Shown one piece after another: positions 26,836 to 35,895 of a stretch of DNA of 38,139 nucleotides. The translations under genes and the position numbers were made by a program. The notes beneath the pieces were generated by a model. It did not search any database and had not been told where the DNA came from. It worked only from the letters and a program-made list of their open reading frames with translations. The DNA is from Verrucomicrobiota bacterium (GTDB taxonomy: Bacteria > Verrucomicrobiota > Verrucomicrobiia > Limisphaerales > UBA11358), in NCBI GenBank assembly GCA_028873125.1, contig JAGWMQ010000019.1, forward strand, positions 1 to 38,139, in the 5' to 3' direction. Numbering within the stretch: the first letter of the stretch is position 1; every line of letters begins with the position of its first letter.

Positions 26836-29800
26836 ATGAAAGCTCGTCCCTGGTTCTGGTTTTTGGTGTGCCTGTTGTGTTTGGGCGGGGCGTGGTATGC
26901 GTGGCGGGCCGGAGACCGCTGGGCGGCGCGGCAGAGGAAGGTTTTGCCGCGACCGGCCGAAAGCGTCCGCTCGGCCTCGACGGCGCCCAAGCTGTTCACC
27001 CTGCCAGCCGCTGCGACCAACGCCGTCAAAGCCGCCGCGGCGGCCGCAGCCACCAACAAGTTCGCGTATCGGTTGAGCAACACCCGCGAGCCGATTGGGC
27101 GGCTGGCGCGGGACGACCAGGCGATCTTGCTGGCCAACGCGCTGATAGACACGAGCCGGCCGCTTTTGTTGGCGATCCCCCGGAGCCTGCGGACGCCGGG
27201 CGATCCTGGGGCCTACATCGTGCAGTCGCGGGGGCCGATGCCGGCGGCCTTCCAGGCCAGGCTGCGGGCGGCGGGGGCCAGGCCGGTGGCCTACATCCCC
27301 AACAACGCCTGGCTGGTGCGGGCGGACAAGGCGGTGGCTGACAAGCTGGCGGGCGATCCGCTGACGCAGGCGGTGCTGCCCTACGAGCCATATTACAAAC
27401 TGGACGCCTCGCTGATGGGCTGGGTGGGCCGGACCTTGCCGCCGGAGGCGATGTTGAACGTGGCAGCTTATCCGGACACGGCGGAGGCGGCGCGCGCGGC
27501 GCTGGAAGGGATGGGGGCAACCATCGTGGGATTGGACCGCTCGCCCTTTGGGGAGGTGTTCACGGTCCGGGGGGTCGGGGACGTGGCGGCGGTGGCGCGT
27601 ATCCCCGCGCTGCAAATCGTCGAGCCGTTCCATCCGCGTCAGCCGGCCAACGACCTGAGCCGGGTGGCGGTGGGGGTGGCCGCCGACACGATCACCAAGA
27701 CCAACTACATGAACCTGACCGGGAAGAACGTGACGGTGGAGGTCAACGACACCGGCATAGACACGAACCATCCGGATTTGACCGGCCGCGTGCTGCTGGA
27801 TTTTGCGGGCAGCGGGAATGACACCGACGGCCACGGGACGCACGTGGCGGGGATCATCGCCGGAGACGGCGCGAAATCCTACACCATTGATCTCAACACC
27901 AACACCCTTCCGTCGGGGTCGGTCCTGGACTCGAATTCTCCCAACGCCGATTTTCGCGGCATGGCGCCGGCGGCGGCGCTGTTTTCGGTGGGCGCCCTGA
28001 ACGGCGGCCACGACACGAATTATTTTGTCCAAGGGTCGAGTTTTTTCCTTCCGGTTCTGCCGACCTTTTTCACTTCCACCCTGGCGGAGGGGCAGACCAA
28101 CTTCTTTGTGCCGGGCCGGTTTCCCGACTGGTATTTGCAGGAGGCGGCGGCGGCGACCAACGCGCTGATTTCCAACAACAGTTGGGACAACGGCGACCCG
28201 GCCTATGACCTGGCGGCGGCCAGCTACGACGCGGCCACGCGGGACGCGCTGCCGGGGGTGGGCGGCTCACAGCCGGTGCTCTTTGTGTTTGCGGCGGGCA
28301 ACGCCGGGGGCGGCAAGGACGACGGGAGCGGCGGCAACCCCGACTCGATCCTCTCGCCGGGGACGGCCAAGGACGTGATCACCGTGGGGGCCATCGAGGA
28401 GTTCCGGAACATCACCAAGGTGGTCACCAACCTGTTCGACACGCCCACCACGCCCTGGCAGCCGGAGACCGACTCGGGCTACCAGGTGGCCGGTTTTTCG
28501 AGCCGGGGCAACACGGGCATTGGGGTGGAAGGGGGCTTTGGGCGGTTCAAGCCCGACGTGGTGGCGCCGGGGACGTTTGTGGTCTCGACGCGCTCGGGCC
28601 AGTGGGATCAGGCGGCGTATTACAATCCGACCAACTATCATTTCAGCAGCTACACCTTCCAGCAGGTGGTGCCGGACACGCCCATTTATTACGACCTGGA
28701 CCTGTCCACGCATCCCAACACGGTGGGGGTGAGCCTCCAACTGGTTCCCAACTCGCAGTCGGCGCAGCCCTTTTCGACCAACCTGTGGCTTTATGTCCGG
28801 GCGGCCGGCTATCCGACGCCGGCGACCTACGACATTTTAAGCAAGACCAACGCGGTGAACATTCCGCCCGACGGCGGGGCGGGGTATTTGGCCACGGCCA
28901 TCGCCCAGGGCAACCTGTTTTTGATGGTGACCAACACCGGGACGGCGGCGGTCAATTACGACGTGGACATCGAACTGGTCACGACCAATGACAACGGGAA
29001 TGAACTGACCGTCCTGAGCAACCTGAACAACACGCTGGGAAAGAACCCGAATGGGCCTTGGTATTATCGCTATGAGACGGGCACCAGCATGTCGGCGGCG
29101 GACGTGTCGGGGGTGCTGGCGCTGATGCAGGATTACTTCACCAACCAGCTCGGCACCCTGCCCAGCCCGGCGCTGCTCAAGGCGATGCTGATCAACGGCG
29201 CGCGCCCGACGGGCTTCTACAATCTGCAGGTGGCCAACCCCATCAACTTCGAGGGCTGGGGCCTGGTCAACCTGCCCGACAGCCTGCCGACCAACCTGAC
29301 CAGCCGGTTGGACGTTCCCTGCGCGGGCTTTTTCCAGGACCAGAGCACGGCGGACGCCCTGGCCACCGGGCAGCGCCGGACGCTGTTCGTGACGGCCACC
29401 AACGTGCAGCCGCTGCGGGTGACGCTGGCCTGGACCGATCCGCCGGGCGACCCGGCGGCGGCCATCAAGCTGGTCAACAATCTGGAACTGGTGGTGACCA
29501 ACCTGGATGACCCGACCAATCCCATCATCTATTACGGCAACGACATCCCGGCCCAAAGCGACTTCAACTCGGCCCACGGGACCAATTCGCCGCCGACGTT
29601 CGACACCATCAACAACATCCAGAACGTCTATCTGCCGCCGGGGGCGGGCACCAACTTCTCGGTCACGGTGCTGGGCTGGCGGGTCAACGTCAACGCGGTG
29701 AGCGCCCAGACCAATGATTTCAACGGCGCGTATGCGCCGGACATCGTGCAGGATTACGCCCTGGTCATCTCCAGCGGCGAGGGCCAGATCACCAACGCCC

Positions 29801-32800
29801 TGACGGTCAGCGCCACCAGCCCGCTGGCGCCGGGACCTTCCTATTCGGCCAATCCCACCGGAGACCAGCAAATCACCTACGTGGCCACGGGGCTGAGCGG
29901 CACCAGCGGGCCGCTGCTCAACCAGAGGGTGGGGGCCAACTCGCCGTTGCTGGGGACCAACACCCTCCAGATCGGCGCGGGCAGCCAGATCAACGGCCTG
30001 ACGCTGGGCGCCAGCCCGATGGTGGTCACGGTGGGCCAGACCGACCAGTGGCATTTCTACGTGGTGACCAACACCACCGGCTTCACCAACGCCGCCTTCG
30101 TCACCTTCGCGCCGCCGACGCTGTCGGTGCCGCGGATGGGGGCCCTGGCCGGCACGCTGGACAACGCCACGCGGCCGGAGGCGGACATTGACCTGTACGT
30201 GAGCACCAATCCGGGGCTGACCAACCTGGACCCGGTGGTCGTCTCCAACGCCGACAAGTCGCTGGGCCGGCTGGGCGAGGAGTTCGTCGCCTACAGCAAC
30301 TCGGTCCAGGGCGAGATTTATTACGTGGGCGTCAAGTCCGAGGACCAGATGTCGGCGCTCTACAACTTTCTGCCCATCTTCAGCCAGACGCCCTTCAGCG
30401 TGATGCGCAACGGCAACGAGATCGTCACCGGGGTGCCGGTGCCGGCAGCCATTCCCGGGGGCAACCCGGCCGTGCCCGGCTACACCGACGTGGTGGGCAT
30501 CGCGCTGTATCCGATCACCATGCGGCGGGTCGTCGTCGCCAACGCCCTTTACGCCGAGGACCTGGGCGACCTGGTGGGGGCGGTGACGCACAACGGCCGG
30601 CACGTGATCTTGAACAACCATTCCCTGCCGGTCAACGGGCCGGGCGGTTACGAGTTCATCTACGACGACAGCGGCCAGAACGATGTCCTTCCCGATCCCA
30701 ATCCGCCGCTGGGCTACACGTCCTTCGTCAAACCCAGCGACGGGCCGGGGAGCCTGAGCACCTTCGTGGGCCAGCAGGGCGTGGGCGTGTGGATTCTGCA
30801 CGAATCGGACAACGTGGCCGGCTACAGCAACGTCATCGACTCCTTCAACCTGACGATTGAACCGCACGTCTCCCATCACGGCACCACCGTCACCACCACC
30901 GTCACGCCTGGCACCTGGTTTTACGATTATGTGGACGTGCCGCCGGGGGCCACCAACCTGACCATCACCGTCACCAACCTGACGGCCACCGGCGAGGTGG
31001 ATTTGTATGAGAAATACGGCGCTCAACCGACCCTGACCAATTACGACCGGCGCGTGGCGATCATCCCGCCGGCCACAGTGGGCACCCTCTCCGTGGGTCC
31101 GCCCTTGACGGCCGGGCGCTATTGGTATGGCATTTACAATCCGGGCACCATCGCCCAGGAGCTTTCCATCACCGTCAATGTCGGCCTGGGCGCGGCGCCT
31201 GGCCAGGTGGTCTATCCATCCACCGACACGCCCAAGCCAATCCCGGACGAGGCGGTGATGGACGATTCGATCTTTGTGCCCGACGACCAGATCATCTCGT
31301 CGCTGGACGTGGGGATTGCGGTGGAGCACCCGCGCATTTCCGACCTGGTGTTCCATCTCATCGGCCCCGACGGCACCCGCGTCCTGCTCATGGAAAACCG
31401 CGGCGGCACGAGCACCAACGGAGCGGGGGGAGCGGCTTTCCTCACCACCAATGCGGTAATGGCCGGCAGCTTTGAGGGATTGGCGGGAGACTACGCCGCC
31501 GGCCAGACCGTGGCCGGATGGACGGTATCGAGCAATCAGGTCAGCGTGGTCAACGATCCGACCAACGCCTATCCGGGCGCCAGCAGCTACCTGGCGCTGG
31601 CCAATGGAACCCTCTCCGCCACCGTGCCCACCGTTGCTGGACAGACCTACACGCTGTCTTTCGCCTACCGCGGGCCGGGCATTGTCGGCTGGTGGCGGGC
31701 GGAAGGCAATGCCAACGACAGCATTTATGGAAATAATGGCACGTTGGCGAATCCCACTTACCTCTATTATACCAACGGCGAAGTGGGCAGTTCATTTTTC
31801 GTTAATACTGTTCCTCCTGGCACTTATGTGGGAGTGGATATTCCTGATTCGCCGTCTTACGTGCTTACCAATTCATTGTCCATCGAAGGTTGGATCCGGC
31901 CTGTCGGGGGTGGGGTTGTTTTCTATCGGGGAGACAATCGCACGGGTTTTGATCCTTATGCTATCTCGGTAAATAACAGCCCCGAGCTGTTCTTTGACAT
32001 CACAGACGGGGCGGATAATGTCGCCCAAGTTGCCAGTCAGCCGCTGAACTATGATCGGTGGTATCATATCGCGGCCACACTGGACGGCAATTCCGGCACG
32101 ATGAACTTGTACATCAATGGCATTTTGGTTGGCCAAACCAAAACGGCCATCCGGCCGCTCGGCAACTTGATCGCAACCGATCATCCGGGCGTCGGCATCG
32201 GCAACGTCAACGACGGGTATAACAATTTTCCGTTCTACGGGGCCATTGATGAAATGTCGTTGTATAACCGCGCGCTTTCGGCCTCGGAGGTTCAGGCCAT
32301 TTACGACGATGGCATTGGCGGCAATCCCGAAGGCGGCAATGGCAAGTTTGCTCCCGCCGAATTCTCCGTTTCGCCCGCTCAATCCCTGGCCGAGGCGGCC
32401 GCCAGTGTCAACGGCGGCGCGCCGATCATGTTCACCGGCGACAACACCAACTGGCAGACTACCAACATCACCTTCACCGCCACGCAAAATGCGGCGACCC
32501 TCCAGCTTGCCGGGATGGAGCCGGGAATGCTGTTGGATGCCGTGAATTTGACGACCGTGGAGACGAACTACTCCTACCTCGTCTTTACCGAAAACACCAA
32601 CCTGACCACCACGCCCATCAAGTTCGCGCCCGCGCCCTTCACGCCCGGGCCGGCCACCAACACCGCGGCGGTCCTGGTTTATACCAATAACTTCGAGGGC
32701 CTGACCGCGACGGATGCCGGAGCCGGACAGACCGTGGCCGGCTGGACGGTCACGGGCAACCAGGTGAGCGTGGCCACCGACCCGGTGACCTCCGATGGCG

Positions 32801-34560
32801 GCACCAACTACCTGGCCCTGGCCAACGGGACCATCGCCACCATCCTGCCCACCGTCGCCGGAGACACTTACACGCTCACGTTTGCCTGCCGCGGACCGGG
32901 ACTGGTTCATTGGTGGCGGGGGGAATCGGGTTCCAGCGCGGTGGATGTCATCGGCGGCAACAATGGCGCGCTGATGGGAAATGTCACACTCACCAACGCC
33001 GAGGTCGGTCAAGGCTACTACTTCAACGGCAGCGATTACATCAATGTGCCCTTCAGCCCTGCGCTTCAGTTCACAAATCAGTTCACGTTGGAAACGTGGT
33101 GGGAGGACATCGCAACACCAATCCCCGGAGGTTATGGACTAATCTCTGATCGCCACATGGATCCTCAACCCGTCAACTTTGCCATCAACGTGGTGAACAA
33201 TAATGGGCTTGGCGGCTTGGGCATTTACTACAATGACCTCAATTATTTTTGGCCGGGTAACACCAGCGACGATCAGAACGATCTGGAGACATCAAGATAT
33301 CCCGTCATACCATCGAAGGGAGTGTTTCATCATTTGGCGGCAGTTTATCGACAGATGGGCGTAACCAACATTGAGTTGCAAACATACCTTGACGGACAAT
33401 TGGTTAGAACCAAGGTCATGCCGGGGAATTTCTCCAATACCCTGAACACTGATGCGGTAACCATCGGTACTACCTCCACACTTGGGGAATACCTCACGGG
33501 GATTATCGATGAGATGTCCATCTATAATCGCGCCCTGTCCGCATCGGAAGTTAATGCCATTTATACCGCCCGCGGCGCCGGCAAATTCGACCCGGCGGTT
33601 TACGCGACCTCGCCGGCGCAAAGTCTCGCCAAGGCGCAAGTCAGCGTGATTGGACAGGCGCCAACCACGATTTACGGCAGCGACACCAACTGGCAGACCC
33701 AGACCATCACCTTTACCGCCACTCAAGACGGAACGCCGCTGCAAATCATCGGCACCAAGCCGGGCATGTTGCTGGACAATTTCGCGCTCACCCAGGTGTC
33801 GAGCGGGCCGGATTTGTATTACCTGCCCGAACAGCCGCTCGACGCTTTCGACGGCCAGGACGCCTACGGCAACTGGACGCTGGAAGTCCAGGACGACCGC
33901 GCGGGGGCCGGGCCGACCAACTGGCTGGCCAGTTGGCAGTTGCGGTTCATCTACACCACCGCCGGCGGCGTCGGCTCGCTCAATGTGGTGCCGCCGCCAA
34001 CCAACACCATCATCCCCGCCGGCGGCCTCGAATATTATTTGATCAACGTCCCCGCCAACGCCAGCTTCGCCACCAACCTGCTCTCTGGCGCCAGCGAGCC
34101 GCTGAACCTGTGGTTCAACCAGACCTCCCAACCCACCGGCACGGGCGCGGCGGGCGATTACCTGCTGCTGTCAGGCGTGACCAACGGCCTTTCCGTTTTA
34201 ACCACCAACAGCGCGCCCGCAAATATCGTGCCCGGCGGCAGCTATTGGCTGGCCGTCCAAAATCCCAACGCCACCAACGCCAGTTACAACATCGAGGTGG
34301 ATTTCGACGTGCCCGGCGGCAGTCTGCACCCGCGATTCACCATTTCCGCCGCCAACGTGACCAGTGCCGGCGCGACGCTGCAATGGACGGCGCCCACCAA
34401 CGACCAGTTCCAGGTGGCCTGGGCGTCCAGCCTGACGCCGCCGATTGGATGGACCACCAATTCCGCCGTCATCACCTCGACTGATGGAATGTTTACGTTC
34501 GCCGACAGCAGCGCAACCAATGTCCCCACGCGGTTCTACCGGCTCATTCTGTTGCCATAG
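26836..34560 (+). CDS. Giant secreted S8 subtilisin-like serine protease (2574 aa) with P-domain and two LamG-like domains
   Basis: Catalytic Asp VEVNDTGIDTNHPDL (27748), His DGHGTHVAGIIAG (27832), Ser YETGTSMSAADVSG (29086); P-domain DLVFHLIGPDGTRVLLMENRGG and AYGNWTLEVQDDRAGAGPTNWLASWQLRF; LamG blocks GWWRAEGN...NRALSASEVQAIY and HWWRGESG...NRALSASEVNAIY; N-terminal TM/signal segment. Confidence 0.93.
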   Translation: MKARPWFWFLVCLLCLGGAWYAWRAGDRWAARQRKVLPRPAESVRSASTAPKLFTLPAAATNAVKAAAAAAATNKFAYRLSNTREPIGRLARDDQAILLANALIDTSRPLLLAIPRSLRTPGDPGAYIVQSRGPMPAAFQARLRAAGARPVAYIPNNAWLVRADKAVADKLAGDPLTQAVLPYEPYYKLDASLMGWVGRTLPPEAMLNVAAYPDTAEAARAALEGMGATIVGLDRSPFGEVFTVRGVGDVAAVARIPALQIVEPFHPRQPANDLSRVAVGVAADTITKTNYMNLTGKNVTVEVNDTGIDTNHPDLTGRVLLDFAGSGNDTDGHGTHVAGIIAGDGAKSYTIDLNTNTLPSGSVLDSNSPNADFRGMAPAAALFSVGALNGGHDTNYFVQGSSFFLPVLPTFFTSTLAEGQTNFFVPGRFPDWYLQEAAAATNALISNNSWDNGDPAYDLAAASYDAATRDALPGVGGSQPVLFVFAAGNAGGGKDDGSGGNPDSILSPGTAKDVITVGAIEEFRNITKVVTNLFDTPTTPWQPETDSGYQVAGFSSRGNTGIGVEGGFGRFKPDVVAPGTFVVSTRSGQWDQAAYYNPTNYHFSSYTFQQVVPDTPIYYDLDLSTHPNTVGVSLQLVPNSQSAQPFSTNLWLYVRAAGYPTPATYDILSKTNAVNIPPDGGAGYLATAIAQGNLFLMVTNTGTAAVNYDVDIELVTTNDNGNELTVLSNLNNTLGKNPNGPWYYRYETGTSMSAADVSGVLALMQDYFTNQLGTLPSPALLKAMLINGARPTGFYNLQVANPINFEGWGLVNLPDSLPTNLTSRLDVPCAGFFQDQSTADALATGQRRTLFVTATNVQPLRVTLAWTDPPGDPAAAIKLVNNLELVVTNLDDPTNPIIYYGNDIPAQSDFNSAHGTNSPPTFDTINNIQNVYLPPGAGTNFSVTVLGWRVNVNAVSAQTNDFNGAYAPDIVQDYALVISSGEGQITNALTVSATSPLAPGPSYSANPTGDQQITYVATGLSGTSGPLLNQRVGANSPLLGTNTLQIGAGSQINGLTLGASPMVVTVGQTDQWHFYVVTNTTGFTNAAFVTFAPPTLSVPRMGALAGTLDNATRPEADIDLYVSTNPGLTNLDPVVVSNADKSLGRLGEEFVAYSNSVQGEIYYVGVKSEDQMSALYNFLPIFSQTPFSVMRNGNEIVTGVPVPAAIPGGNPAVPGYTDVVGIALYPITMRRVVVANALYAEDLGDLVGAVTHNGRHVILNNHSLPVNGPGGYEFIYDDSGQNDVLPDPNPPLGYTSFVKPSDGPGSLSTFVGQQGVGVWILHESDNVAGYSNVIDSFNLTIEPHVSHHGTTVTTTVTPGTWFYDYVDVPPGATNLTITVTNLTATGEVDLYEKYGAQPTLTNYDRRVAIIPPATVGTLSVGPPLTAGRYWYGIYNPGTIAQELSITVNVGLGAAPGQVVYPSTDTPKPIPDEAVMDDSIFVPDDQIISSLDVGIAVEHPRISDLVFHLIGPDGTRVLLMENRGGTSTNGAGGAAFLTTNAVMAGSFEGLAGDYAAGQTVAGWTVSSNQVSVVNDPTNAYPGASSYLALANGTLSATVPTVAGQTYTLSFAYRGPGIVGWWRAEGNANDSIYGNNGTLANPTYLYYTNGEVGSSFFVNTVPPGTYVGVDIPDSPSYVLTNSLSIEGWIRPVGGGVVFYRGDNRTGFDPYAISVNNSPELFFDITDGADNVAQVASQPLNYDRWYHIAATLDGNSGTMNLYINGILVGQTKTAIRPLGNLIATDHPGVGIGNVNDGYNNFPFYGAIDEMSLYNRALSASEVQAIYDDGIGGNPEGGNGKFAPAEFSVSPAQSLAEAAASVNGGAPIMFTGDNTNWQTTNITFTATQNAATLQLAGMEPGMLLDAVNLTTVETNYSYLVFTENTNLTTTPIKFAPAPFTPGPATNTAAVLVYTNNFEGLTATDAGAGQTVAGWTVTGNQVSVATDPVTSDGGTNYLALANGTIATILPTVAGDTYTLTFACRGPGLVHWWRGESGSSAVDVIGGNNGALMGNVTLTNAEVGQGYYFNGSDYINVPFSPALQFTNQFTLETWWEDIATPIPGGYGLISDRHMDPQPVNFAINVVNNNGLGGLGIYYNDLNYFWPGNTSDDQNDLETSRYPVIPSKGVFHHLAAVYRQMGVTNIELQTYLDGQLVRTKVMPGNFSNTLNTDAVTIGTTSTLGEYLTGIIDEMSIYNRALSASEVNAIYTARGAGKFDPAVYATSPAQSLAKAQVSVIGQAPTTIYGSDTNWQTQTITFTATQDGTPLQIIGTKPGMLLDNFALTQVSSGPDLYYLPEQPLDAFDGQDAYGNWTLEVQDDRAGAGPTNWLASWQLRFIYTTAGGVGSLNVVPPPTNTIIPAGGLEYYLINVPANASFATNLLSGASEPLNLWFNQTSQPTGTGAAGDYLLLSGVTNGLSVLTTNSAPANIVPGGSYWLAVQNPNATNASYNIEVDFDVPGGSLHPRFTISAANVTSAGATLQWTAPTNDQFQVAWASSLTPPIGWTTNSAVITSTDGMFTFADSSATNVPTRFYRLILLP
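31471..33800 (+). repeat. Tandem duplicated ~1.1-kb module within the subtilase
   Basis: Copy 1 FEGLAGDYAAGQTVAGWTVSSNQVSV...LQLAGMEPGMLLDAVNLTTV (31471-~32563) and copy 2 FEGLTATDAGAGQTVAGWTVTGNQVSV...LQIIGTKPGMLLDNFALTQV (32692-~33800). Confidence 0.88.
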
Positions 34561-34692
34561 AAGGTAGCTCCAGACGTCGGACCTGCTCTTGCCGCGGAGA
34601 CTCTGCTCTGCGTACGGGAAGCCTTCCCCGTCATGTCCGCGCTATTTCATCGGCTGATTCAGTTGCCATGACAAGGAATCTCATTTACTGTC

Positions 34693-35484
34693 GTGGTTCA
34701 ATCACGAATGAATAAATACTTTCACGCCGCGCGTCACAGCATGGCCAGCCTGCTCGGGTGGTTTCGATTGCGCTCCGGGGAACCGCAATTTGCCCGAGAA
34801 CTCCTTAGACGCCGTTGGCGCTATTTCGCCCGGCGGCAATTTGATCCCGGTTTCGTCACGCCCGATGGATTTGTTTTGCCAACGCCGGATTCCCTTGTCG
34901 GATACTGGTCGATGTTCGTCGAACGTGAGTTGTATTGCAAAGATTGGGTTGCCGCTTTGCAGGCCGCGCCGCAGCCATTGGTGGTGGATGTTGGCGCCAA
35001 TGCTGGATTATTTTCCCATCTGGCTTTTTGTCTGAATCCGCGCGCTGAAATCGTCGCATTTGAACCGTTGCCCATGATGGTTGAACACATCAATTCCTTG
35101 AAACAGCGGAACGGGATGAATCTTCGCTGCATCCCGAAAGCCGCCGGGCGCGCGCCGGGCATGGCTGCGATGGAGAGTCCCCACGGCTATGATGGCACGT
35201 CCCGCATTTCCGTCTCCGCTCAACCGGCTGGTCGGACCTTGCAAGTGGAGGTGACCACGCTGGACCGCGAGCTGGCGGGCCGCGCGGTGTTGGTGATGAA
35301 GATTGACGTGGAAGGGTTCGAGGAGGAGGTGATCGGCGGCGCAAAGGAGACGTTGTCCCGGACGAAATTCCTCATCCTGGAAGCCCACGACGCCCCGCGG
35401 CGGGAGCATCTGGCCGGCTTGCTGGGGCCGGGCTGGCGGTGGCGCCGGCTGGGCGCCAGCGATTATCTATTCGCGCGCGTTTGA
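34693..35484 (+). CDS. FkbM family methyltransferase
   Basis: LVVDVGANAGLFSHLAF; VAFEPLPMMVEHI; TTLDRELAGRAVLVMKIDVEGFEEEVIGGAKETL. GTG start, or ATG at 34708. Confidence 0.9.
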   Translation: MVQSRMNKYFHAARHSMASLLGWFRLRSGEPQFARELLRRRWRYFARRQFDPGFVTPDGFVLPTPDSLVGYWSMFVERELYCKDWVAALQAAPQPLVVDVGANAGLFSHLAFCLNPRAEIVAFEPLPMMVEHINSLKQRNGMNLRCIPKAAGRAPGMAAMESPHGYDGTSRISVSAQPAGRTLQVEVTTLDRELAGRAVLVMKIDVEGFEEEVIGGAKETLSRTKFLILEAHDAPRREHLAGLLGPGWRWRRLGASDYLFARV

Positions 35485-35510
35485 AAACTGTCTCTATCGC
35501 CCGTAAAAAT

Positions 35511-35650
35511 GGGGAGCGCGACCGTCCCGGTCGCGGCGGACGGCGTCCCGCCGACCGCTTTTCGCACCACGTCGAATGATGTCTCGAATCGCGCGAGAGA
35601 ATGTTTCCGGCCAGAGGCCGAAAACGGCGGGCGCGACGCCCGCGCTCCCC
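35511..35650. repeat. ~140-bp REP/BIME-like element with inverted termini
   Basis: Terminal IR GGGGAGCGCG (35511-35520) / CGCGCTCCCC (35641-35650); internal hairpins such as GCGACC-GTCCC-GGTCGC and GCGGGCG-CGA-CGCCCGC. Confidence 0.7.
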
Positions 35651-35776
35651 GAATCATCCGCCTCGTTCCAGATGAGGGTTCATGGTGAGCCCCGGCCTCC
35701 AGGATTGGACGCGCATTGGAACCATGAATCCGGCGGGGACGGCGCGCGGCGCAATCGTTCCGCCGGCTGAGGCGCG

Positions 35777-35807
35777 GGCGGGGACATCGCAGCGCGATGT
35801 CCCCGCC
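35777..35807. repeat. Perfect 14-bp stem palindrome, 3-nt loop
   Basis: GGCGGGGACATCGC-AGC-GCGATGTCCCCGCC; no following T-tract. Confidence 0.75.
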
Positions 35808-35895
35808 AAATCAAGAACCGTATCAAGATGCATCCCGGAACGCGGCCGCTGAAAAAACTTGTTACCCATTTTATCAATGAAGCGTCTGTTTTCTT

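Noticed and set aside
25136-28032. Minus-strand ORFs of 542 and 497 aa
   Set aside because: Shadow frames of the giant prepilin-type gene and the subtilase.
28837-31356. 839-aa minus-strand ORF
   Set aside because: Antisense to the subtilase with no recognisable motif.
35777-35807. Rho-independent terminator
   Set aside because: Strong stem but no T-tract follows, so called a palindromic repeat instead.
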